NCBI GenBank assembly: GCA_025766275.1
Contig: JAFKAC010000005.1
Location: 310,001-374,000 of the forward strand
Length of the DNA stretch: 64,000 nucleotides
Direction of reading: 5' to 3'
Origin: Lactarius indigo
Taxonomy: Eukaryota > Basidiomycota > Agaricomycetes > Russulales > Russulaceae
Position 1 is the stretch's first letter. Each line of letters opens with the position of its first letter. This document shows, in pieces, positions 34,961 through 46,273 of this stretch. The position numbers and the translations under genes are program-made. A model generated the notes under the pieces. It was not told where the DNA came from, did not search any database, and worked only from the letters and a program-made list of their open reading frames with translations.

Positions 34961-35345
34961 GGCTGGCGTGACGACTCAAGTACCATATTGTGCGCTTCGC
35001 GAGGAAGCTCAGCTGATTGATTCGGACGCGGTCGAACAGCAATGGTGTGCTAGGCTGGTGTGACGACTCAAGTATCATATTGCGCGCTTCGCGAGGAAGC
35101 TCAGCTGATTGGTTCGGACGCGGTCGAACAGCAATGGTGTGCTAGGCTGGCGTGACGACTCAAGTACTACTGTATATTGAGCGCTTCGCGAGGAAGCTCA
35201 GCCGAATGGGTTTAGACGCGATCGAACACTGGCAATGGTGTGCCAGGCCTGAGACTGGGGTGACAACTCAAATTGCGCACTTTACGAAGAAGCTCAGCTG
35301 ATGGGTCCGGATGCGGCCGAACAGCAATCAATGGTGTACCGAGCT
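34961..35345 (+). repeat. Tandem array of about four 92-101 bp units
   Basis: Units start at 34961, 35053, 35145 and about 35246. Each begins with GGCTGG(C/T)GTGACGACTCAAG, contains CGCTTCGCGAGGAAGCTCAG in the middle and ends with a CAATGGTGTGC-type segment. The first two units are 92 bases and nearly identical; the third has a short insertion and the fourth has diverged. Unit length is not a multiple of three and no frame stays open, so it is not a coding repeat. There is no spacer/repeat alternation, so it is not CRISPR-like. Confidence 0.9.
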
Positions 35346-36389
35346 GTACGCTGTACACCCGGAAAAAAACATCGGGCAAAATTTCGTTTCACATCCCCAG
35401 AGCGGGCCGGGTACTACGGTAATGCCCCCTGAGGCTGTGGTCCAGCTGCGCTCGCGCTCAATCTTCGATATGTCAAGGCACTGGCGCCACATGGTATGTG
35501 TACAGGATATGCCGCATCATATGCGTGTACGCGAAGTGGCAGATTACGATAAATCCGATGAGAATGGAACCAAGGAAGACAACTTGAAACTTGGACAAAA
35601 AAACGGTTGTGTGCGACTTGTGTCGAGTTGCCGATGATATAATCGCTTCTATCTATTCCATCTACGGCCCCAACAAATGAAAGATTACAGTAAGAGCCTG
35701 AGTGCCGGTGCCGATTAAACGACTTTGACTTGGATCTCGATTCTTAAAATCTGCTGCGTGTGCACAATAGGCACTAAGGCGGACACACAGGAAATACGTG
35801 ATATGCCTAGGATAGGGTGCTATGGGGTGCTAGAATACAATGGCCGGATGGGTGACAGCGTAGGCCAACCGTGACGCTAGAGTACCAGGGTGGTGGCATG
35901 GATGTGAACGTAATTAAGTTGCAAGGGCCCAGCATTTCCTGCCCCTACCCATACTCCCAGCTCGTCCGCGTCTCGGTGCACCCACAGTCTCCTCCAGGAG
36001 TTGAAAGCATCCCTGGAATGCGTTCGAAGTCGTCGACGAACAATAGCTCGCATGGTCCACGGTCTATCGCCGCCCCCAGGCTGAGGGCTGAGGGCTGATG
36101 CTTTGCCGCCATTCAGATAATGATAACAAAGCATTGGGGCATTCGTGCGCAGGCTTCTTTGAAAAACCCGGGATTGGGGTAACGAAAGCTGATACCTCCA
36201 CCGACAGTGCCGCAAACCCTGCGCAGGGGGGACCAATTGGTCATCTTACTCGGAGAAGTGCACCCGGAAGGCGATGATGGGACTCAGGTACTACATGGTT
36301 GATATATTTACCTCTTCAGCTGCGGTTCCCGAAGCGGGAAAGGGGGCTAACTACAAGTAAACATGACTACAGAACCGTTAAAGGAAATT
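35346..36389. other. Gene-free stretch after the tandem array
   Basis: About 1 kb. A minus-strand frame at 35877-36236 is open for 119 codons but Arg-rich without family resemblance or splice context. I do not call a gene. Confidence 0.4.
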
Positions 36390-36826
36390 TCACTGGATAG
36401 TCAGGACGATCGCTCTGATCTCGAGCTTTTCCTTATCCCACTGCGAGTCATTCGTTGCAGAGAAACACCGTGAGCCACGCACTTTGTGAGGAAAGAAGAC
36501 ACGTACGACGTTGCCGGCCCAGTATGGATCCTTCTCCAGGAAGCCGCGCACGACGGCGGCGCTCTCCGCCTCGTAGATGAGCATGCTCCCTTTCGCCTCT
36601 CCCGATTCTGGATCAGACGTCGGCCCGCCGAGCTCTGTTGTCGAACGGAGTGGGTGAGTGAGTGTGGGGACCCATCGAAAAAGCCACACCACACACTCAA
36701 GGAACCTTGAGCGCCGAGCTGCTTGAGACCTGCGAGGTGCTCCGTGCGGGCGGCCGTACGGCGCGAGAGCATTTCAGAGTCGGTCTGGTATGGTGCCCAC
36801 ACGACAAAGGACTGCTTTGCTGCCAT
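36390..36826 (-). CDS. YCII-domain protein
   Basis: Three exons (36826-36706, 36634-36507, 36440-36390) give 99 residues, the usual length of a stand-alone YCII domain. It begins MAAKQSFVVWAPYQTDSEML and shows the family pattern of R-x2-H-L near residue 28, GSMLIYEAESAAVVRGFLE and EKDPYWAGNVW, ending in a beta strand LEIRAIVL. YCII proteins are small dimeric alpha-beta barrels related to muconolactone isomerase. Their reaction is unknown in most cases, and a His-Asp pair is often proposed as the active site. It is cytoplasmic, with no targeting sequence. Its stop lies in the same-strand series with the prenyltransferase gene upstream (173 bases between coding regions). Confidence 0.88.
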
Positions 36827-36998
36827 GATGTGATGCGATGGGCGTCGAAACTTGGTACTGCGGCCGTTGATGTTGATGAGGCTTTACTTATAGACCCAGT
36901 ACAGAATATCTTTTAACCTTAACAAATGACATCATAGCTCAGCCCGAGATAGCCCGATAGCCGCAGACCCCCATCGACCCGTAACCGTAATCAAGTAA

Positions 36999-38428
36999 TC
37001 AGATCTCCGATGCCGTAATGCGCACGTGCGTCTTTGCCCACCTCGCAGTGTCGTGCGTCGCATTGATCAGTGGGTCTAGTGGCTGAAGCTCCCACTTCGG
37101 GTCGGGCGAGACAATCGCCGCCGCCGCGATTGACAGGTATGTGTGATATGGGTCTGTTGAAATCCTGAGCATATGAGTAGTGGGGTATGCGAAGACCACC
37201 TCACCAGGGTGTTCTCCCGGCGCTTTGCTGATCCCGCCAAACTTGTACTGACACCGCGCGAGAAACGCGCCGAGCGCGTGCGCATCGAGCAAATCGCCCG
37301 CCCCGAGGATCTGTATATTGATCAAGCAGGCGCGCGCACTAGAGAGAGAAACGACGTACGGAAAGAGCCGCGCCGCACCAGAACCCATAGCACGCGTCAG
37401 GGAACTTGTTTGTGCGCCCCGCAAAGCCTCCCCCCAAATGCGTCTGCGTCTGCACCAACCAGCGCACCGTCGCGCGCCACTCTGCAGGCTGCAGCCGCGC
37501 GCGGGACGCGCATGCGTGTTCTGCCGGCACGAGGTGCAGCGCCGCGAGCGCGCAGTACGTCGGTCCGCCGAGCGACTCTCCGCGCGGCGTCTGTCCATAC
37601 CCGCCTTCATACGACTTTTTTTTATCAATCAGCGGAGATATTGGTGTGAAGAGAGAGGAAAGGAGAGGGGCGCACACGACAGCGATGGATGTATGAGAGC
37701 GCGCGGGCGAGGTCGATGCAGGACCAGTCGTCGAGCAGCGCGCAGACGACAAAGGCGCAGTACGTCATGCGCAGATCGGCGTCGCCTGCGCCGGGCGTCG
37801 TTGCGAACCTTTTTGATGAGGCGATAAAGGAAAGCCGAGTATATAAGTCACGAGACGTACCCTCCGTCAGCGTCCTGGCATGCGCCTACCATGCGCGCGA
37901 GTGCGGGGCGGTCCAGTGCCGCATACTCATCTCGCAGGACCGCGAGCGCGAGCAGCGCACAGTACGTCATGATCAGGTGGGGCCCGTCTGCGGATGGCTA
38001 CTTGGGGGGCTCCATGGTTCATCATCGCGGGTTGCAAATGCGCACGCGTACCTGTTCCACGCATGGACCCGAGCGAAAGCCCCCTCCTGATTATAATAAG
38101 AGTATCGGCTTTAAAGCGCTGCTGCGAGGCAGAGGCGGCTTACCGACGTATTGCGCCCAGATCCACTCAGTCCAGTTCTCGCGATCCGTAGTCGATATCT
38201 TGCGCTCTGCGCTGCCAGTGAGGTCTAGCGTGCCCAGGCAATAAAACGCGATCGCCATTCTGAAACAATTACGACGAGGTCAGGTATGTTGCCCGCACAC
38301 ACATACCTGGAAGCGTCCATCTCGACAAGGCTTGCAGGCAACCCGTCCAGACATCTTCTGCAATGCGCGACGTGGCCCACGCTATTGAGCACGGGTAGAG
38401 GGCTGACACCTAGATCCGTCGGGCTCAT
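36999..38428 (-). CDS. Geranylgeranyltransferase type I beta subunit
   Basis: Multi-exon. From MSPTDLGVSPLPVLNSVGHV (an in-frame ATG at 38467 would add 13 residues) through RRCLDGLPASLVEMDASRMA, IAFYCLGTLDLTGSAERK and MTYCALLALAVLRDEYAALD. Prenyltransferase alpha-alpha barrel repeats follow: SYEGGYGQTPRGESLGGPTY, CALAALHLV, GGGFAGRTNKFPDACYGFWC and CQYKFGGISKAPGEHPDPYH. Zn-ligand Asp/Cys (FPDACYGFW) and the barrel His (HPDPYHTYLS, split by an intron) are present. FAGRTNKFPD fits GGTase-I better than farnesyltransferase or Rab GGTase. With its alpha subunit it attaches geranylgeranyl to CaaL proteins such as Rho and Cdc42. The stop is at 37001-36999. Confidence 0.9.
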
Positions 38429-38729
38429 TGTTTCTATCGGTGTTGATTCAACTCTCGAGTTGCACACGATAAGGGACCCTTAGCAAGATCACGTGGCGTT
38501 TAACGGAAAAATAAAAATAAAAAATTATCGTGTCATTGCGATGGGGGGAGTTGAGAACAACTAGTGATACAGCGCCCTGTGGTGGTGGGAAAAGTAAATA
38601 GAAAACGACAATGGGACTTGTGGTTTCTGGTGAGTTCCGAGAGGGCGCTCCCTCTTCCTCCCAACAAGCGCCAAAAAAAAGGAAGCACGAAAAATATAGT
38701 GAGATGTCTCGTGTCCGTCTCTCTTCCTC

Positions 38730-40834
38730 TCACATCGCTGCCATGCTCACGCCCTGAAACGCCCCGCGTACCTGCGGCTGTACCTGTCCCATTTGCCCCA
38801 TCTGCCCCATTTGCATCTGCTGCAGCTGAGGCGGACCCTGTTGCACGCTCCCCGGCGCGAACGCTGCAGCCGTCGCAGTGGCCGGCGGTGCGGGAGCGGG
38901 CGTGGTGAGTGTCTTCTCCTCCAGATCCGCGTAGAGCACGACCATCTCCTTGCGTTCCTTGGCCCAGTTGTCTGGGTCCCAGAATGTGTACGTGCCCTGC
39001 TCCCCGCCAGGCACCTTCTGCGACGGCGCTGTGCCCGACTCCTTCGTCAGCCAGATCCGCAGCTCCTTGTGGTACCGCCAGTTCCGGTTGTACCTGCCCG
39101 GGTCAGTAAACACTCCGCCGCCAAGGCTGTCTGGAGAAGAGGGCTGCTTACAGCTCCTGCGCGGCAACCTCCTGCAACGTGTCACGCGGCGACGAATAGA
39201 ACATGAAGAACAGTGTCTCGTCACTGAATGCGGCAGCCTTTCCGGGTCCAGGCGCCGGCGGCTGTACATTGTAGCATCCGGGTAGGTGGAAGTCGGGCTC
39301 GACTGTATGCGCGGCGCTCGAATCGGCCCAAGGCGTGATGAACGTTGAATATAGGTTCCTGCGAGGCCATTCAGCGAAGAAGGGGGAGAAAGGCGAGCGG
39401 CGCACCCCTGCTGCTGCATGTCCAGTCCCATCGTACCAAGGTCGGTGCCAACAGATAATAATGCCTGGTCAGGATCCGCGTTCTTGATCATAGCGAGTAA
39501 ACCGAGCAGGCCCCAGCGATCCGCGGCGGACATGAGCACCTGCTGGGCGGGTGTCTGGGGGACAGGCGCAATGGATGTCGGCGCAGATTGCCCTTGCGCG
39601 TCCGCACCTACCGCGTTTCCGCCATTGCCTGTCGCTGCTGCACCGTTTCCAGGCGCGTTCCCGTTTCCCAAAAACGGCGTGCCCTGTGCCTGTGCTTGAC
39701 CTTGACCTTGTTGTGAAGGCTGTTGCGAGAAGGATGAGGGTGGTGGGACGCCAGGCGGCGCGTGTAATGACTGCTGCTGCTGCTGTTGCTGTGTGCCATT
39801 TTGATACGATTGTGCCTGACCCTGTGAGGGAGTTGCGCTGGGTTGGTTCCATGCCGCCTGTGCTGCCGCGTTCAGCTTCATATTATGCTGCATCGAGACC
39901 AATGAGCTCAGCCACGTCATAGCGTGGGGAGATTTGGTCACGCACCCGCTGCTTTTCCGTTTCCGATTGGAGACTCTGGAGCGCTCGAGGACCGAGATTC
40001 AATAAACCAGGTTGTTGTTGCTGATTCCCCAAACCACCCAATCCCGGGGGATGACTGTCGTGTGATGTTGGTTGAGATTGTTGCTGTCCCTGTGAAGGTT
40101 GGTGTTGCTGCTGCTGTGACGACTGTTGCTGCTGTTGTGCGGGAGTAGGCCCACCACCGAGCGCGGGAAAGTCATCTGCCGTAAAGTCGCGAGGCAAAGC
40201 AGAGCCCCCTGATGTTGCGCCCGTGCTGCCTGACGGTGGAACGCCCGTACCTGCCTGGGATGCATAGCTCGTTGCGGGGGTAGGATTGCTCGTCGACGTT
40301 GCGGTGGAAGGGGTGGCACCGAGCGCGGGGAAATCATTCGGGTCAAGACCGAGCTCGCTGGTGGACGATACCGATAGCGCCGTGCCGCCTCCGTTGCCAG
40401 TACCTCCACCTAAACTAGGCGTGGCACTCTGAAGATGGGACAGGCTCGGATGCGCACTTGTGGGTGGCTGCTGTTGCTGATGGGGGGGAAGGGGTAGTTG
40501 CGGATGGGACGGCTGGGGTTGGGATTGTTGCTGCTGTTGTTGGGGATTCGCGCCGCCAAAGGCAAAACCGCCTGGGGTACGCGGCTGTACGAAACCACCG
40601 GGGGTGGGTTGTGGGACGAGATTCTGAGTTGCCCTGTGATTTTGCAGGCCTTGGGTGGGATAGGTAGGGACGATGGTTCTGGGAGGAAGGCCATATGTGG
40701 GATACGGGCCTCTGAAGGGACCACCGATGCCAGGAGTGGGACCGAGACTTGGTGGTCGTTGAGGGGGTTGACCTGTGATTAGTTATAAGACATTAAAGAG
40801 AATAAAAGGGAGAATAATCACCAGGTCGATTCAT
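38730..40834 (-). CDS. NOT2: CCR4-NOT complex subunit NOT2 (CNOT2/Cdc36 family)
   Basis: Starts MNRPGQPPQRPPSLGPTPGI (the first intron splits the Gly codon) and runs through a long Gln/Pro/Ser-rich disordered N-terminal half, in which two DFPALG motifs typical of NOT2 are visible (GLDPNDFPALG and FTADDFPALGG). The C terminus carries the NOT box: SAADRWGLLGLLAMIKNADP, NLYSTFITPWADS, CYNVQPP, ETLFFMFYSSPRDTLQEVAA and NWRYHKELRIWLTKE, then a Pro/Gln/Met tail. NOT2 pairs with NOT3/5 on the NOT1 scaffold and supports mRNA deadenylation and transcription control. The CAG/CAA-rich tracts (around 39770 and 40080-40140) are microsatellite-like. Divergent from RPC9, with 91 bases between starts. Confidence 0.93.
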
Positions 40835-40925
40835 TGGTTTTGTCTGAGAAAAAAGCAGAGTCGTGTCGTTGAGTGAAGAGGTTTGATGCCCCTTTGGGGT
40901 CCTCCGCTCTTTTGCCTTTTTCGTC
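40835..40925. promoter_or_regulatory. Bidirectional promoter NOT2 / RPC9
   Basis: Just 91 bases lie between opposite start codons, so both core promoters and both 5' leaders must overlap. No TATA box is seen; CTC/GAG-rich segments are present. Confidence 0.55.
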
Positions 40926-41693
40926 ATGCTCCTCACTCAGCCACCAAACAAGTCCCAGGTTTTGAACCCCAGAGCTGCCCTTTTGTCCAACTACGAGGTC
41001 CTCGATCTCCTCAAACAGCTCGAGGCTGACCATATTGCACGTACACGCACCGCTCAGCGTCTCAAAAAAGAGGAAGATGACGCTGCAGCTGCAACTGGCC
41101 ATCATGCTCTACCCAGCCCCGATCCACCGCTTTCGGTCTCTGAAAATCTACGCACAATCGAGGTCGAGGTGAGCCTTGCAGCTCCTTGCACGAGGCCCTC
41201 CCAACACTGGACAGGCCATCCAATACCTCACCGCAGACTATCAACCCACCCGCGTGCAGACCGCCGAGGGCATCGAGCGCCTCACGAAGAGCCTTGCCCC
41301 TTACGGCCTGACCAAAGCCGAAAAACTCCAGGTCGTCAACCTTACCCCCGTCGAGCCCGTCGAGCTCTACGTCGTGCGTGCTACTCTTCCCATTCCTTCC
41401 CTCAGCTCATGTCCACCCTCCCCCCGAAGATCGTCGAGGAGCTAGAAGACAGGCTGGGGAACTGCATGGAAGAAGTGCTGGACATCGTACGCTCCTCCCT
41501 CGCCGCGCCACCTCTGACCTCGTCGTCCACCCCCCGGCCCCTCCTCGAGATCGTCGACGAGACTCCTGCCGGGGCCCACGACGACCCAGATGCGGACGCC
41601 CCGCTGTGGGAACACGACGCCACCGAGATAGAGTATGTCGATGCGGGCGAGGGCCTGGGGATCGAGGGCGATCTGGACGTCGACGACGACTAG
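40926..41693 (+). CDS. RPC9: RNA polymerase III stalk subunit RPC9 (C17)
   Basis: Three exons (40926-41168, 41215-41373, 41430-41693) give 221 residues. The N terminus contains the family signature QVLNPRAALLSNYEVLDLLK, followed by a Rpb4/RPC9 HRDC-like helical domain: AIQYLTADYQPTRVQTAEGI, LTKSLAPYGLTKAEKLQVVN, LTPVEPVELYVIVEELEDRL. The C-terminal 80 residues form an acidic tail rich in Asp and Glu, longer than in yeast. RPC9 pairs with RPC8 (C25) to form the Pol III stalk that contacts TFIIIB during initiation on tRNA, 5S and U6 genes. The acceptor of the second intron (CCGAAG) was chosen because it keeps the helix in frame. Confidence 0.9.
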   Translation: MLLTQPPNKSQVLNPRAALLSNYEVLDLLKQLEADHIARTRTAQRLKKEEDDAAAATGHHALPSPDPPLSVSENLRTIEVEVSLAAPCTRPSQHWTGHPIPHRRLSTHPRADRRGHRAPHEEPCPLRPDQSRKTPGRQPYPRRARRALRRACYSSHSFPQLMSTLPPKIVEELEDRLGNCMEEVLDIVRSSLAAPPLTSSSTPRPLLEIVDETPAGAHDDPDADAPLWEHDATEIEYVDAGEGLGIEGDLDVDDD

Positions 41694-42478
41694 TGAGCAG
41701 CCGTATGCAATGCGGTAGTTCCCATCGTGCCTCAGACTCAAAAACACATATCGTAGACACTTGAGCATATGCACTGTATTATTATCATTAACTTATTCGT
41801 TTCTGCCAGAGGTCCAATGTTTACGTAATGAGACAATTTGGGCTCTTTTCCGACCATCACTGTAGCTGAACGTGAAACGTCGAAAGTCAGCTGAAAATGT
41901 TGCGCGGGCAGCTCATTCCTGTCATGTTCGTTCGGCACGACCAAGTTTCGACCTTTGCAGCAGGGTTGGCTCAGCGCACAGCGACGCAAGGGCCTGACGG
42001 TTTCTATTAGACATTGAAAGGGCAAGCAAGATTTCTACACGCTCATGGAAGTTTATCGAATCTTACAATCAGTCGTCGGTAGGGCAGCGAGTTGATAACA
42101 CTTTTGAACTGGCCAGACCCAAGGTGCATCATTGGCGCAGCATATACGTGAGGTGGTGCAGTCTTCCCTGGCCCCGGCGTAATGAAGATACGAATTACAG
42201 CAAGTGTGATCTGACCTGGCGTGGAATGGATCGAGTCCGCTTCCGGGCCTGTGGGCCTCAAATTTTCATCGTGCAGTGTTGGATTCTTGAATGCGGGATT
42301 CGTTCTGTACATGCGGCTTTGCACCCGTGCATCCCGTGCACTGAATCTGCGACTCACGTTACGCCGAATTCTATACTCGGGAGGAATTCCTTCGTGTTTC
42401 TGTCAACGAAGGCCGAGGGCTGCTTATAATCCCCCTCTCGTGCAGTGCTCCACATCGCTCAGCAGTAGTTCTCCAGCC
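41694..42478. other. Intergenic, nothing recognised
   Basis: About 790 bases. A TATAAT-like string at 42424 precedes the decayed esterase by about 55 bases and may be its old promoter. Confidence 0.45.
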
Positions 42479-44992
42479 ATGCGAACGAAACATGGCATCT
42501 TGGCCTTATTTGTTGCTCAGGCTCTCCTGCTTTGTCTTCAATTGTGCGACTCACAATACAAGACCCCAATCCCTACCTAGCGTCAAATCAAATGAGCTTC
42601 GAGACGGAGTTAACAGCACCCACCAGTCGATGCTTACGGGCCTCAGGTTACCCTCGACGATGCGGTTTTCATTGGTTTCCGAGAAAGCGCCACGGATGAG
42701 TTTTTGGGTATGCCCTTATGAGCGCCCATCGTGAGTACTCGCTTCACCATCTAACATAGTTCTCAAAGACCACAGGACAAATGGACGACGATTGCGCCTG
42801 CCAGAACCGGTTTCGCTATACGAAGGCCTCCATTACGTCCAAGACTATAGCAACGCTTGCCCGCAGCAATTTCTGAGACTTCCAAACGGGCTGGACTCTG
42901 AGCCAGTCTTCCAAGTCAACAAGGTGGTGGCACGTATATATGACGCATCGAAACCCACACACGAGGACTGTAAGGACAATGTTGTCTTTCCTATGTCGCC
43001 GCGAATTTGAATGGTTCTTGAGGCCTGACTCGGACCATCAACGTTGTAAAACCCTCCTATGCTACACCCAAGTCTCTGCTCCCCGTCATTGTTGTAGGTA
43101 TCTTCGTACTCATGACTGTTCACAGGGGTAACCATCGTAGTGGATCTTTGGTGGTGGCTTCGAAATTGGTTCCACCAACATGTTTGTCTGCTTTTGCTTC
43201 GCTTGAAACCCGTCTTGAGATTTGGCTCCAAAGATACAATGGCAGTTTTGATGTCTCTCGATCCATTGATGTTGGCCAACCAGTCATTTTCGTTAGCATG
43301 AATTACCGGTGAGTTCTCGTGTTCCTAAAGTGACAACGATCTCTGATACAGTATTTTTTTTCAAGCCTTTCCGGTATGATGAATTACTTTCTCCCATTTA
43401 CTTCTAGCGAATATATTTCGTCCCCACAGCACTCGGTTCCATGCCTGGGAAGGAGGTCAAAGAGGCGAAGGTCGGGAATCTCGTTGAGTAGACAATGGTC
43501 CAGTAAGTCCCACTCACGTAGTATGCAGAACGCCTGGCCCTGAAGTGGGTGCAGACCTGTATCTCAGAGTTTGGTGGCAACTCCTCGAAAGTGACCATGT
43601 GAGCAACGCCTCGTCTTCTGCTGGTCTGGGCTCCGTCGGCTCACTTGAGGCGGAGCTAGGGAGAAAGCGCGTGTGCCATCCCAGTGTCGCTGCACACGTT
43701 GGTGAACAAAGGGAATCAAGGAGAGCTGTTCCGTGGCGCGGTTATGCAGTCTGGTGGACCCATCCCCGTCGGTGACATCGAGAATGGGAAGCCGTAATAC
43801 GACTTTATGGTTAAAAGGACCAGTTGTAGTAATTACCCGGACGCTCTCGTTCGCAAAGTTCCATATACCACGTTCAAGAGAGCTATGGATGAGTCACCAA
43901 ACTTCTTTTTATATCAGGCAAGTGTTTATGCTGTGTCGCCGCTATGTATTCATAGCTTCTCAGGGACTCGTCCTGGCGTGAATGTCCCTTGTCTATGGTG
44001 TCTTCCTGACAGAGCCTCCCAATATTCCGTCCTACGTGGCCATGTATCTAACGTACCGATGATCACAGGTGTGTCTGATGTTCCGTATCACGTTACGTAG
44101 TTGACCCGCACCCCAGGAAACTGTGATGACGAGGGCTCCCTGTTCTCACTCAGCACAATAGACATTACGCAAGCAGGAACCATGGCATCTATCGCCGTAT
44201 CGCCTTCTTAAGTCCTCAGCTCAAATGGAGGAGTACTTGAAACTGTTCATGATGCCTGATGTCAAGGATAGCGAGGTCGACCTCGTTCTCAAGCACTACC
44301 CGAATGACCAGAGGGCTGGGTGTCCTTTCGACGCTGGAATCAAGCATGTACCCAGTACTGTCCCACTCATACATGCCGTCAAAATTGGTTGTGCTCACGG
44401 CAAGGCCCACAATTCAAGCGTACGGCCGCTCTTCAGGGTGATTTCGTATTCCACGGCCCGCGACGGTTCCTCTTGAAGTACAGGGCCGACAAGCAGAAGT
44501 CATGAGAGTTCAGTACGCTACTCTTATTCTTCTGCAACGTGGGGTCGGACCCTCCGCCTAATTCTCTGTTCTTCGTAGTTGATAAGTATGGAAAGAACCT
44601 GCTCTTCATTGGGGTTGTATGTGCGCTTCCTTAGCTCCTACACCCGGTGTAGCCAATATCTCCCCTTCTAGGCCCACGCGTTAGACACCATCGCAGTGTT
44701 TGGACTAGGCGGGGACCTGAAGGACTGCGTCATCCGATTCGTCAATTACCTTGACCCTAACGGAAAGAGTGGTCCCGGAGTCCTTTGGCCACATTGGAAC
44801 CCACATGAGCCCAAGGTGATCGTCTTCCAAGACGGGGCACTCTTCCCTATCGTCCTCGGCAATGACAACTATCGCACCGACGCACTCAACCACATTGCAG
44901 GGTTGACCTTGCTTTTTCTCGTTTTAAAACATGCAAGCACCGTATTAGATCGACTTGTCTTTACTTGTGACGCAAATGTGACTCGTTCGTAG
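42479..44992 (+). pseudogene. Type-B carboxylesterase/lipase pseudogene
   Basis: Remains of a secreted alpha/beta-hydrolase are spread over all three frames. They include a signal peptide-like start (MRTKHGILALFVAQALLLCL), QVTLDDAVFIGFRES, LRLPEPVSLYEGLHYVQDYS, TINVVKPSYATPKSLLPVIV, the oxyanion-hole motif WIFGGGFEIGST, DVGQPVIFVSMNYR, ERLALKWVQTCISEFGGNSS, GELFRGAVMQSGGPIPVGDI, FKRAMDESPNFFLY, ALQGDFVFHGPRRFLLKYRA and NYLDPNGKSGPGVLWPHWNP. Between the two FGGNSS/GELFRG blocks, where the nucleophile elbow GESAG belongs, the sequence has a stop and only a poor WAPSAHL-like remnant. Numerous frame changes and in-frame stops (for example after KVTM and near 43010 and 43490) show it cannot make a full esterase. 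The homologous part ends near 44910. Confidence 0.85.
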
Positions 44993-46273
44993 ACTGACTC
45001 CCATCCGCATGCGCCACATCCGAACTTCTGAGATTTGAGACTATGTTTTTCGTATCTTCGACGTGGAATGTCCCAACGCACCCAATCGTGAAGCAGGTAT
45101 CCCGACGCCTCGGCAGAGAGCTCGGCAGCTCGGAGGGTACATCACGATGACGAACACCCTCGTCAAGTCCCTAGCCGAACAGCCAGCTTTGTGTTGAGCG
45201 GGCATTGAAAATATGTCTCGTGATACCGCTAGAACCCGCTCCAGCATTCGCTCGGCTTTCGCCATGAGTGCCCCTTTCTGCAGTGCTGCTGTTTGTGTTG
45301 GGGGCAAGTTCGATCGAGTCTTGCGTACGCCAAAACTGATGTGGTTGGTGCTTTGTCTTTTTTTGTGCGCGAGTACAGTCGAGATGCGCGGCCACCGCCG
45401 TATGCCTACTTCCATAACTCCGAGGACCCGAGTAGCACGATGCAAACATTTTTTTGCCAGCGTCGAGACGTGCATTCTCTAACTGAGACTGAGACCTCGC
45501 GACCTGTTAGCCGCAGATAACCATGAAGACAAGTTATATATGACAACCGTGGTCCGTGACATGCCATGAGGAGCCCCAAGGTCACTCTTCCACCCTTGCT
45601 TCCACCGTTTCCAGTTGCGGTCTCAGCTCGGCCATCGAGGTCGCAGTTCGCCCAGCCGCCGCTAGCTCGGAGCCGACCTGGACGTCAACTACATTGTAAT
45701 GAATACAAAATACCTGACACGATGAGTCGGCTTGGTTGGCAGACCAAAAGTTTCGCTCTGGACACACAATTACCGCTTTCAATGATGCGCCGACACCGTC
45801 ACGGAGTTCACGCGCCAGCCAACATGGTTTCTGCTGTTTTTCGCACGAAAAAAAAACAAGGACAAATAAAATACTTAGAATTTTTTGCAATTCGTAATTA
45901 GAAATATATTTAAATTTTGTGTCCATTCAAGAGTTATCATCACACAAGAAAAAAAACTGCGAAAAACATTCAGCTCATTGGAATTGGAAAAGTAGCGTTT
46001 AGACTTCATTCGGGGCTATAAATTGACTTGATAATCCTCGAATGGTCATGAAATTTGATCGCAATAGTTTTCACGTTTTGGGTGGTAAGTACAGGTCACC
46101 ACGTTTTCCCGGTTTTTAAATGCGAAAACAGTATAGGATTACAGACAACAATGGGAAAGAGTGGCTCTACTGTAATTCGTCTACATGGAGAATCGTGCGA
46201 CTATGAAGCTCCGGCTGCTCCGCATTAAGAAACAACTATCGTGATCCGCATCAGGTTCGTAACTGTCCCAGAC
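44993..46273. other. Intergenic, AT-rich in part
   Basis: A frame near 45310-45440 (TDVVGALSFFVREYSRDARP) looks protein-like but is isolated. From about 45840 to 46000 the sequence is strongly A/T-rich with several A8-A9 tracts. No gene called. Confidence 0.4.

Noticed and set aside
34961..35345. CRISPR-like array
   Set aside because: The units are contiguous with no unique spacers, and the genome is eukaryotic.
36390..41693. A functional cluster of YCII, prenyltransferase, NOT2 and RPC9
   Set aside because: These are unrelated housekeeping functions, and sharing a strand or promoter alone does not make a pathway.
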